A stretch of DNA of 18,312 bases from Victivallales bacterium (GTDB taxonomy: Bacteria > Verrucomicrobiota > Lentisphaeria > Oligosphaerales > Oligosphaeraceae): contig JAGCSE010000041.1 in assembly GCA_017964325.1 (NCBI GenBank), positions 1 to 18,312 of the forward strand. The letters are read 5' to 3'. The position numbers and the translations under genes were made by a program. Below are positions 7,256 to 13,458 of the stretch, in pieces. Below the pieces are notes generated by a model. That model worked only from the letters and a program-made list of their open reading frames with translations. It was not told where the DNA came from and did no database searches. Each line of letters opens with the position of its first letter. Within the stretch, counting starts at the first letter, position 1.

Positions 7256-7339
7256 ACATACGAACAATCAACGCAAACGCAAATTGCCTGTGCTTAGAAA
7301 GCGGAAATGCACGGGCGAAAATCAGAAAGGAGTGGGACT

Positions 7340-7876
7340 ATGTTGGAAGGAAAGGAACAGGGTGGAGTGCTTTACATTGCCGAAGAAGGATCAATCGCCA
7401 TGATGAAAGTCCAAGGGGACGGCGTCAGAAATCTGGCAGATGGCTTCAACAGGTGGATTGAATATCTTAACGGATCGAAAACCATCGGTTGCGTCATTGT
7501 CGATTTAGAAGAATGTACCTACATGGACAGCACATTCATGGGAATGCTCGTCAAGCTTGCAAGACTCTTGATGAGACGCTGTAAGTTGCTCATCGCCAAT
7601 GCGAAACCGTTGCACCATGAGTTGCTCGACGGCATTGGGGTTATGAAAGGCTGGGAGTATGTCGAACAACCTATCAACTGCAACAACTGGAAATCGCTCT
7701 GCGACGCCATCAGCGGAAAGCTCAACGCAAAGCTCGTCGTCGAAGTCCATCAGCAGCTCATCGACTGGGATGAACGCAACAAGAAATTCATCCCATTCGT
7801 CAATCTCGCTCTTGCCGAACTCGCTGCCCAAAACGACGAAAATCAAGACGATGACGATGATGACGATGACAATTAA
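7340..7876 (+). CDS. STAS-domain (anti-sigma-factor-antagonist-like) protein with poly-Asp tail
   Basis: A 178-residue protein. Residues 12-110 follow the STAS pattern: a strand and helix, then CVIVDLEECTYMDSTFMGML (51-70). D63-S64 sits where SpoIIAA/RsbV proteins carry the phosphorylated Ser, followed by a helix and LLIANAKP. This suggests a regulator that binds a partner according to Ser64 phosphorylation. The region from about 115 to 165 is an added helical part without recognised homology, and the protein ends in eight Asp (170-177) and Asn. The ATG at 7340 has AAAGGAG 7 bases upstream; an in-frame ATG at 7307 lacks one. No kinase, phosphatase or sigma factor gene is adjacent. A strong terminator follows, so it is probably a single-gene unit. 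Confidence 0.75.
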   Translation: MLEGKEQGGVLYIAEEGSIAMMKVQGDGVRNLADGFNRWIEYLNGSKTIGCVIVDLEECTYMDSTFMGMLVKLARLLMRRCKLLIANAKPLHHELLDGIGVMKGWEYVEQPINCNNWKSLCDAISGKLNAKLVVEVHQQLIDWDERNKKFIPFVNLALAELAAQNDENQDDDDDDDDN

Positions 7877-7907
7877 TCATTTATCGACGGAACTTTTATG
7901 AAAAACG

Positions 7908-7940
7908 ACGGTCGAATGGACAGTCATCGACCGTTTTTTT
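7908..7940 (+). terminator. Intrinsic terminator after the STAS gene
   Basis: Arms ACGGTCGA (7908-7915) and TCGACCGT (7927-7934) enclose an 11-nt loop, followed by a T-run to 7940. An A-run before the left arm can extend the stem. It separates the STAS gene from the skp-like gene 42 bp further on. Confidence 0.85.
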
Positions 7941-7982
7941 AATTTCAACTCATTTAGCAACAAACTCCAGGAGCAAGACAAC

Positions 7983-8645
7983 ATGAAATTGCGCATCGCA
8001 CTGCTGACAGCCGCCCTCTTTTGCGGGCTCCAGCTTTCGGCCCAAGACAAAACCATCTACGTCAATCTCGAAACCATTTTCGAAAATTTCTACAAGACCG
8101 TCAACGCAAACATCGCATTCGAGGACCAGAAAAAGGATTTCGAGGCACGGTTGAGCCTTATTCGAGACGAAATGCAGAATCTTGACAAGCAAGCCCAGCG
8201 CTATGATGAAGAAGTCCGCAACGACCTCCTCCCACGCGAAACGCGCGAAGCCAGCCAGCGCAGCCTCCAGGCAGTCGTCGAACGCCTCCGCGCCAAAAAG
8301 CGCGAACTTGACCAGAACCATGAAGAAGGCCTCCGCAACCTTCAGCGCATCCGCATGAAACGCGAAGAGGATCTTGTCAACGACATTCTCGTCGTCGTCA
8401 ACAAATACGCAGATGAAGTCGGTGCGACTCATGTCATCGAAGTCTCTGGCAAGACTTTCAATCGCGTGCAGGTTTTCCTCCGCTATCCGAAGGAAAAAGA
8501 TGTCACGGAAACCCTTCTCAAGCGGGTCAACCAAGGACATGAGGACGAACTCGCCGCCGCCAAAGCCAAGTTGGAGTCCATCCGCGCCAAAGCCAATGAA
8601 GCTAAAGACGCCGCTCCTGCAGCAACTCCCGCCCCCGCAAACTGA
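7983..8645 (+). CDS. skp: OmpH/Skp-family periplasmic chaperone
   Basis: Skp-like proteins hold unfolded outer-membrane proteins in the periplasm. The 220-residue product begins with a signal peptide, MKLRIALLTAALFCGLQLSA, likely cut after Ala20. Residues 26-37 (VNLETIFENFYK) match the conserved N-terminal strand and helix of the family. Residues 45-140 are a long charged coiled coil, the expected tentacle, and about 145-175 returns to a strand-rich body (ATHVIEVSGKTFNRVQVFLR). The C-terminus is Ala- and Pro-rich. AGGAG at 7969-7973 precedes the ATG by 9 bases. lpxD follows after 39 bp, the usual skp-lpxD order. bamA and the fabZ/lpxA genes often linked to this pair are absent here. The symbol is by family and order. 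Confidence 0.8.
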   Translation: MKLRIALLTAALFCGLQLSAQDKTIYVNLETIFENFYKTVNANIAFEDQKKDFEARLSLIRDEMQNLDKQAQRYDEEVRNDLLPRETREASQRSLQAVVERLRAKKRELDQNHEEGLRNLQRIRMKREEDLVNDILVVVNKYADEVGATHVIEVSGKTFNRVQVFLRYPKEKDVTETLLKRVNQGHEDELAAAKAKLESIRAKANEAKDAAPAATPAPAN

Positions 8646-8684
8646 TTACGCAAATCCATATTCTTTCGACTCAAGAGGTATCCT

Positions 8685-9710
8685 ATGTTCTTGGAACGCA
8701 CCTGTGAAGAAATCGCCGAACTCGTCGGTGGGGAGCTTGTCGGCAAAAGCGAACGGAAGCTTAGCGGAGTCTCTTCCCTGAAAGAGGCGATGGCGACGGA
8801 TGTTTCCTTTTTGGGCAATGAAAAATACCGTCCGCAGGTGTTGCCGTCCAAGGCTGGCGTAGTTCTTGTGCCGCAGAATTTTGACGAGCCGGTGCCCGAA
8901 GGCCGTGCGTGGATCAAATGCGAGAATCCATCGCAGAGCTTCAGCAAGGTCATCGCCATTTTCACGCCGCCACCCATGACCTACAAGCCGGGCGTCGCCA
9001 AATCCGCATGCATCGCGGAAAGCGCGGAGATTGCGGACGGCGTCCACATCGGCGAGAACGTCGTTGTCGGCGAACGTGTGAAAATCGGTGCGAACACGGT
9101 GCTTCTGCCAGGCGTTGTCCTTTGCGATGACGTACGCCTCGGCGACAACTGCTTGCTCTATCCGAACGTTGTCATACGCGAACGCTGCGTCATCGGCAAT
9201 CGCGTCATCATGCACCCCGGCGTCGTCATCGGCGGGGATGGATATGGTTATGATTCTGGCCCAGAAGGGCATAAGAAGATTCCGCAAGTTGGAATCGTCC
9301 AGATTGACGACGACGTGGAAATCGGTTCCAACACCACCATCGACCGTGCGCGTTTTGGTCGCACATGGATTCAGCAGGGCACGAAAATCGATAATTTGGT
9401 GCAGATTGGCCACAATGTCATCGTTGGCCCTTGTTGCCTGATTGTTGCTCAGGCGGGCATCGCTGGCAGCACGATTCTCGGCGCGGGCGTAATTGTTGCT
9501 GGACAGGTCGGCATCTCCGGTCATCTCAATATCGGTGACGGTTCGATTCTCATGGCGCAATCCGGCATATCGAAGGACGTTCCGCCGAAATCCATCCTTT
9601 TCGGCTCCCCTGCGAAACCGCGTCGCGAATACGCCAAAGAGCAAATGTATCTCGCGAAAATCGAATCACTTGTGCAGGAAGTCGAAGAGCTCAAGAAACG
9701 GTTGGGCTAA
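8685..9710 (+). CDS. lpxD: UDP-3-O-acylglucosamine N-acyltransferase
   Basis: Transfers an acyl chain from acyl carrier protein to UDP-3-O-acylglucosamine, the third step of lipid A synthesis, so the cell makes a lipid A-type outer membrane. The 341 residues comprise an N-terminal uridine-binding domain (1-95), hexapeptide repeats of a left-handed beta helix (about 105-300), and a C-terminal helical coiled coil (317-341). His243 in IGHNV is the expected catalytic His, and GGDGYGYD (183-190) is the conserved loop. The ATG at 8685 follows AAGAGGTATCCT. It shares an operon with the skp-like gene. The terminator downstream overlaps the 3' end of the convergent glycosyltransferase gene. Confidence 0.95.
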   Translation: MFLERTCEEIAELVGGELVGKSERKLSGVSSLKEAMATDVSFLGNEKYRPQVLPSKAGVVLVPQNFDEPVPEGRAWIKCENPSQSFSKVIAIFTPPPMTYKPGVAKSACIAESAEIADGVHIGENVVVGERVKIGANTVLLPGVVLCDDVRLGDNCLLYPNVVIRERCVIGNRVIMHPGVVIGGDGYGYDSGPEGHKKIPQVGIVQIDDDVEIGSNTTIDRARFGRTWIQQGTKIDNLVQIGHNVIVGPCCLIVAQAGIAGSTILGAGVIVAGQVGISGHLNIGDGSILMAQSGISKDVPPKSILFGSPAKPRREYAKEQMYLAKIESLVQEVEELKKRLG

Positions 9711-9722
9711 AACGTATTAGGC

Positions 9723-9764
9723 TTCAGGCCGTTGGCCACAAGGCGGTCAACGGCCTGAAATTTT
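9723..9764 (+). terminator. Terminator of skp-lpxD, overlapping the glycosyltransferase 3' end
   Basis: Perfect 12-bp arms TTCAGGCCGTTG (9723-9734) and CAACGGCCTGAA (9748-9759) enclose 13 nt and are followed by ATTTT on the plus strand. The right arm contains the last codons and stop of the convergent gene (stop 9749-9747), so this stem is coding on the minus strand. Confidence 0.7.
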
Positions 9765-10490
9765 CCGCAGTAGCCAGGCAATCCGCGCAAGGAAGCCCGC
9801 TCCATGGCATCTGGCTATTTCCAATGTCTCGTTTCTGGCAAGTTCGCGGCTGCTGTTCGCCAGGCCACCCAATTCCATGTTCACCTGCGCCTTTTCCACG
9901 TATGCCAATTTCAGCCTTGCGCGATAGAACCGCCATACAAAGTCATAATCTGCTGAAATTTTGTAGGTTACATTATATTTTCCAATGCTGTCGTAAGTTG
10001 TTTTCCGCACAAACAGGCCTGGATGCGGCACAGGCATAAGAAATGGAAGGAACAATCCAAGGCATTTTGGATATGATACTTTGACTACGTTACCATTTTC
10101 ATTCATAAAACGCACAGGGCAAGATGCTGCGCCACATTCTGGATGCTCCGTCAATGCCGTTTTCACGCTTTCCAATGCGGTGGGCTCGTACCAATCGTCG
10201 CTGTTCAGAAGTCCAATGACATCGCCTTTCACATTGTCAATCCCTTGATTCCAAGCGTCGGGAATCCCTGCCGCACCTTCTGTCCGATGTTGTTGAAGAA
10301 TGCGGACATCCATTTTCATTCTTTCCGCCTTTGTCTTGAAATCCTCCAGAATCGACATCGTCCCGTCCGTCGAACCGCCATCCACAAAAACATATTCATC
10401 AGGACGGCGTGTCTGCTCCATGACGGAATCCAACGTACGTTTCAATGCACGTTCTGAATTCCAGCAAATCGTTATCAGGCTGATTTTCAT
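9747..10490 (-). CDS. Family 2 glycosyltransferase
   Basis: A GT2 (GT-A fold) enzyme of 247 residues that should transfer a sugar from a nucleotide sugar. MKISLITICWNSERALKRTL is the typical opening. VDGGSTDGT (37-44) binds the nucleotide, NSDDW (96-100) is the DxD-type metal site, and later segments (GLFVRKTTYDSIGKYN, then ISADYDFVWR) fit the acceptor side with the ADYD acid motif. No signal or clear membrane anchor is seen. Its ATG overlaps the stop of the DUF2304 gene (ATGA) and a GGAAAAGG site lies upstream inside that gene. It is the last gene of a three-gene unit likely to build or modify a surface glycan; acceptor and sugar are unknown. Confidence 0.85.
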   Translation of the reverse strand: MKISLITICWNSERALKRTLDSVMEQTRRPDEYVFVDGGSTDGTMSILEDFKTKAERMKMDVRILQQHRTEGAAGIPDAWNQGIDNVKGDVIGLLNSDDWYEPTALESVKTALTEHPECGAASCPVRFMNENGNVVKVSYPKCLGLFLPFLMPVPHPGLFVRKTTYDSIGKYNVTYKISADYDFVWRFYRARLKLAYVEKAQVNMELGGLANSSRELARNETLEIARCHGAGFLARIAWLLRKISGR

Positions 10491-10912
10491 GGTGTTGGAG
10501 AACCTTTTCCAAGCCGTGTCGCGTCCCTTAGCGCCATCTGTCGAATCATCAGCGTCTGCCGTCGTTCAATCTGGCGGAATTTCGCCAAAATGCACATCTC
10601 GCTGAAATACACGAAGATAATCAACAAATACAAGAGAAAATCCGTGCCACGGCCGATGCCGATGAGATTTCCCAACCGCGTCGTCAAGTCAGGCCAAATC
10701 ACAAATACGATGCCCAACACAAACTGCAAAATGAAAAACAACCGCCCGAACAGCTTGTTCCGCAATACAAGCCAGGCCAGCAGTCCAATCGTCGCCAGTC
10801 CAACTATCAGAATGGCTTTAATTAAGAGATATCGCTCATCTGGTAGGTTAGGTGCTGCCAGTTCAGTACTCAAAATTGCTTGAAATCCACCCATTGTCAT
10901 CTCTCTCTTCAC
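10487..10912 (-). CDS. DUF2304-family small membrane protein
   Basis: A 141-residue protein with three predicted membrane helices (about 29-50, 55-73, 91-110). After the second helix comes the DUF2304 hallmark GIGRGTDFLLYLLII, and the C-terminus RQIERRQTLMIRQMALRDA is charged and helical. Members often sit beside DPM1-like glycosyltransferases in cell-surface glycan clusters, exactly as here; a role as partner or anchor of the glycosyltransferase is inferred, not proven. The frame starts with a GTG at 10912 that overlaps the stop of the upstream gene. ATG codons at 10900 and 10894 are also possible, the latter with a weak GAGAG site in front. The 3' end overlaps the next gene by four bases. 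Confidence 0.8.
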   Translation of the reverse strand: MKREMTMGGFQAILSTELAAPNLPDERYLLIKAILIVGLATIGLLAWLVLRNKLFGRLFFILQFVLGIVFVIWPDLTTRLGNLIGIGRGTDFLLYLLIIFVYFSEMCILAKFRQIERRQTLMIRQMALRDATRLGKGSPTP

Positions 10913-11589
10913 ATGATCTTGTTGAGAATCAAATCAATGAGAATATTCAGCGAATTGGTCCATTTCTGTCCCTTCGCCTTCGAATATTCCGTATAGCGGA
11001 TTGTGACGGGAACTTCCGCCACCTTCAGTTTCGCGGCACGAATCTGGCTCATGATTTCCGAAGCATGCGCCATGCGGTTTTCCATTAAATCAATTGATTC
11101 CAATGCCTTGCGATTCAAGGCACGGAAGCCGTTGTGGGCGTCCGTCAGCCACATTCCTGTAAATATGCCGTTCACCAGCCGCGCACAGCGAAGCAGAATC
11201 CGCTTGCCTTTCGGAACAAGTGCCAAATCCGAATCGCGAAGAAAACGCGAACCGATGACCACTTCCGCGCCCGCCTCCAACGCCGACAGAAACTGCGGAA
11301 TGTCGTTTTTGTCGTGCTGCCCGTCTGCATCGAAATGGATGACCACCTCCGCACCCTGCGCCTTGGCGTAGTCCATGCCTGTCTGCAACGCCGCTCCTTG
11401 CCCCAAATTAATAGGATGGCGCAGATAATGAATCGGCAAATCTTCAAGCATCCTGCGTGGGTCTTCACGGGATCCATCATCGACGACGATGATTTCATAT
11501 CCGCATGGTAGAAGGGATTCGACTGTCCTTCGCAGTGCCTCGCCTTCATTATAACTTGGTATTACGATATATATGTCTTTATTTTGCAT
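10909..11589 (-). CDS. DPM1-like family 2 glycosyltransferase
   Basis: The 226 residues match the polyprenyl-phosphate (dolichol-phosphate mannose synthase-like) branch of GT2. The opening is IYIVIPSYNEGEAL; VVDDGS (35-40) and NLGQGAALQTGM (61-72) follow. FDADGQH (86-92) holds the metal-binding Asp residues, and GSRF (113-116) precedes DAHNGFRALNR. It probably loads a sugar onto a polyprenyl phosphate carrier at the membrane, for surface glycan synthesis. It lacks the C-terminal membrane helices of larger relatives; the next gene, a DUF2304 membrane protein, may supply the membrane contact (inference). It leads the three-gene unit. No Shine-Dalgarno site is visible before the ATG at 11589, although the start fits the family. 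Confidence 0.87.
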   Translation of the reverse strand: MQNKDIYIVIPSYNEGEALRRTVESLLPCGYEIIVVDDGSREDPRRMLEDLPIHYLRHPINLGQGAALQTGMDYAKAQGAEVVIHFDADGQHDKNDIPQFLSALEAGAEVVIGSRFLRDSDLALVPKGKRILLRCARLVNGIFTGMWLTDAHNGFRALNRKALESIDLMENRMAHASEIMSQIRAAKLKVAEVPVTIRYTEYSKAKGQKWTNSLNILIDLILNKIM

Positions 11590-11658
11590 CAGTGCAGAAT
11601 ATCAGGATAACTTTTTTCTCAATTTTTTATAAAATAAACTAGAAAATGCCATTCGCCA

Positions 11659-11687
11659 ATTATATTAGTAGGCAAACACACTTGAAA
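11659..11687 (-). promoter_or_regulatory. Candidate promoter for the glycosyltransferase trio
   Basis: On the minus strand a perfect TATAAT (11664-11659) stands 17 bp after TTTCAA (11687-11682), a poor -35. The predicted leader is about 65 nt. The DNA around is AT-rich. Confidence 0.35.
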
Positions 11688-11739
11688 AGCAAAAAAAGAA
11701 CCGTTGTCCATCAACAATACCATTAAAGGAGAAACAACC

Positions 11740-11943
11740 ATGCGCAAAATCTTCGCATTGCTGATTGCCGGCACAATCGTTGCGGCCTGCTGTGGCTGCC
11801 ATGACCATCACCATCATCACCATAAAAACAACGGCCCGACGATTATCAACCGTCCAGGACCGACCTACTATCCTGGCAAGCACAAGCCCATGCAGCCAGG
11901 CCCAGGCCCTCGGCCTCGTCCAGGCGTGGTCAGGCCCAGATAA
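11740..11943 (+). CDS. Small His- and Pro-rich lipoprotein
   Basis: A 67-residue product with a lipoprotein signal: MRKIFALLIAGTIVAAC, where V-A-A precedes the Cys that would be lipidated. After CCGC comes HDHHHHHHK, a natural run of six His, then a Pro-, Gly- and Arg-rich tail with repeated PGP units and no predicted fold. AAAGGAG (11725-11731) precedes the ATG at 11740; a longer in-frame start at 11704 lacks such a site. The His run could bind Ni, Zn or Cu at the envelope, but nothing in the neighbourhood (glycosyltransferases and purA) supports a metal pathway. It is a single-gene unit with its own terminator. I do not recognise a named family. Confidence 0.7.
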   Translation: MRKIFALLIAGTIVAACCGCHDHHHHHHKNNGPTIINRPGPTYYPGKHKPMQPGPGPRPRPGVVRPR

Positions 11944-11961
11944 ATCATCACAACTATGACT

Positions 11962-11999
11962 AAAAAAGGCACCGTCGATGTTATTGGCGGTGCTTTTTT
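11962..11999 (+). terminator. Intrinsic terminator after the His-rich lipoprotein
   Basis: Arms GCACCG (11969-11974) and CGGTGC (11988-11993) are flanked by six A before and six T after, so it can act in both directions. It may also catch transcripts of the convergent purA. Confidence 0.8.
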
Positions 12000-12020
12000 A
12001 GCTAAGAGCTTAAAACTTAA

Positions 12021-12055
12021 AGCTTAAAGAGAATACAGCCGTTTCTCTCTAAGCT
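12021..12055 (-). terminator. Possible purA terminator hairpin
   Basis: Thirteen-base arms (12021-12033 with 12043-12055) pair with a single mismatch around a 9-nt loop, 44 bp beyond the purA stop. On the minus strand it is followed by T-rich but interrupted sequence, so termination strength is uncertain. Confidence 0.45.
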
Positions 12056-12098
12056 GTTGTGCCGTTTATTTTTGTTGCGGCTTGACCGCTTCGTGTTT

Positions 12099-13382
12099 TC
12101 AGAACATCTTTTCCAGCACGATCGTTTGGTCACGATCTGGTCCTACGGATACGATGCCGATGCGCGTTCCCGCAATCTCCGCAATGCGTTCCACATAGCG
12201 ACGGCAGTTCGCGGGCAACTTGTCATATTCACGGATGCCGCTGATGCTGATCATCCAGCCGGGCAGTGTCTCATAGATTGGCTCGACATCGCCCAAAACC
12301 TTCAGGCTCGCGGGAAATTCGTTCAATGGCTTTCCGTTGTATTTGTATCCCGTGCAAATCCTTATCTCAGGGAACGTGTCCAAAATATCAAGGCGTGTCA
12401 AGGCGATGCAGTCTAGTCCGTTGATCTGCGTTGCGTATTTGACGACGCTCATGTCCAACCAGCCCGTGCGGCGCGGACGTCCTGTCGTGGCACCGTATTC
12501 ATGGGCGGTTTCACGCAGTTTCACGCCGTTTTCATTCAACTGTTCCGTCGGAAACGGCCCTTCGCCGACGCGTGTGGCGTAGGCTTTCACGACGCCGACG
12601 ACCTTGCCGACGTCCTTCGGTCCGATGCCCAATCCCACGCAGACAGCTCCCGCCGTCGGATGTGAGCTTGTGACAAAGGGATATGTCCCATGTGACAAGT
12701 CGAGCATGGCAGCTTGCGCCCCCTCGAAGAGAATCTTCATGTCCGCCGCCAGCAGTTCGTGGATCAAGGCGCAAGTGTCACAGACGTACGGGCGAAGCCT
12801 ATCCGCATAGCCGCAGTATTCATCGTAGATTTGCTGGAAATCAAATGGTTCTTCTCCAAAGACTTGCGTCATGATGCGGTTCTTGTATTCCAAAACAGTC
12901 TTAAGCTCCGCCGCAAACGCCTCCTTGTCCATCCAGCTGACGACGCGTATGCCGATGCGGTCGGCCGCATCCGCATAGCATGGCCCAATGCCGCGGCCTG
13001 TCGTGCCAACCTTTGCATTCCCTTTGAATTTCTCCTGCAAGGCATCGAACCGCTTATGGTACGGCAGGACGACATGCGCCCTGTTGGAGATGCGCAACGT
13101 GCTGACCTGCTGGTGCTTGGAGGCCATGTCATCCAATTCCTCCAGAAGCACTTTGGGATCGACAACCACATCGTTGCCGATAATGCACGTGCAGCCTGGA
13201 TACAAGATGCCCGATGGCAGCAGATGCAATTTGAACTCATGCCCGTTGGCGACAACCGTATGCCCTGCATTGCTGCCGCCTTGATAACGCGCCACTACAT
13301 CCGCCTGCGATGCAAGGTAATCGACGATTTTCCCCTTGCCTTCGTCACCCCACTGGGTTCCGACTACGACGACTGATGACAT
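12099..13382 (-). CDS. purA: Adenylosuccinate synthetase
   Basis: Joins IMP and aspartate with GTP to give adenylosuccinate, the committed step to AMP. The 427-residue length is normal. Visible motifs are the P-loop-like GDEGKGK (12-18), QGGSNAGHT (35-43) with catalytic His42, GTTGRGIGP (127-135), FEGAQ (220-224) and HGTYPFVTSS (232-241). The end carries GPDRDQTI for guanine binding. The usual SSN after FVT is SSH here, a small variation. The ATG at 13382 has AAAAAGGATGAAAA before it. It is the last gene of purC-purB-purA, 76 bp after purB, and that gap contains a perfect hairpin. PurB acts on its product, so the operon joins two successive enzymes. Confidence 0.95.
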   Translation of the reverse strand: MSSVVVVGTQWGDEGKGKIVDYLASQADVVARYQGGSNAGHTVVANGHEFKLHLLPSGILYPGCTCIIGNDVVVDPKVLLEELDDMASKHQQVSTLRISNRAHVVLPYHKRFDALQEKFKGNAKVGTTGRGIGPCYADAADRIGIRVVSWMDKEAFAAELKTVLEYKNRIMTQVFGEEPFDFQQIYDEYCGYADRLRPYVCDTCALIHELLAADMKILFEGAQAAMLDLSHGTYPFVTSSHPTAGAVCVGLGIGPKDVGKVVGVVKAYATRVGEGPFPTEQLNENGVKLRETAHEYGATTGRPRRTGWLDMSVVKYATQINGLDCIALTRLDILDTFPEIRICTGYKYNGKPLNEFPASLKVLGDVEPIYETLPGWMISISGIREYDKLPANCRRYVERIAEIAGTRIGIVSVGPDRDQTIVLEKMF

Positions 13383-13417
13383 TTTTCATCCTTTTTGTAA
13401 AATAACAATGGTAAAGC

Positions 13418-13437
13418 CCACGGCATCCATGCCGTGG
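13418..13437. promoter_or_regulatory. Perfect hairpin between purB and purA
   Basis: Arms CCACGGCAT and ATGCCGTGG of 9 bp surround two bases, just downstream of purB and about 25 bases before the purA ribosome site. No T-run follows on the minus strand. It may be an RNA-stability or processing element, or a protein-binding palindrome. Confidence 0.5.
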
Positions 13438-13458
13438 ATGATTCTAAGACAAAATCGT

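Noticed and set aside
8646..9644. 332-codon open frame on the minus strand
   Set aside because: It is antisense to lpxD; its Asp/Ala-rich content mirrors the hexapeptide repeats on the other strand.
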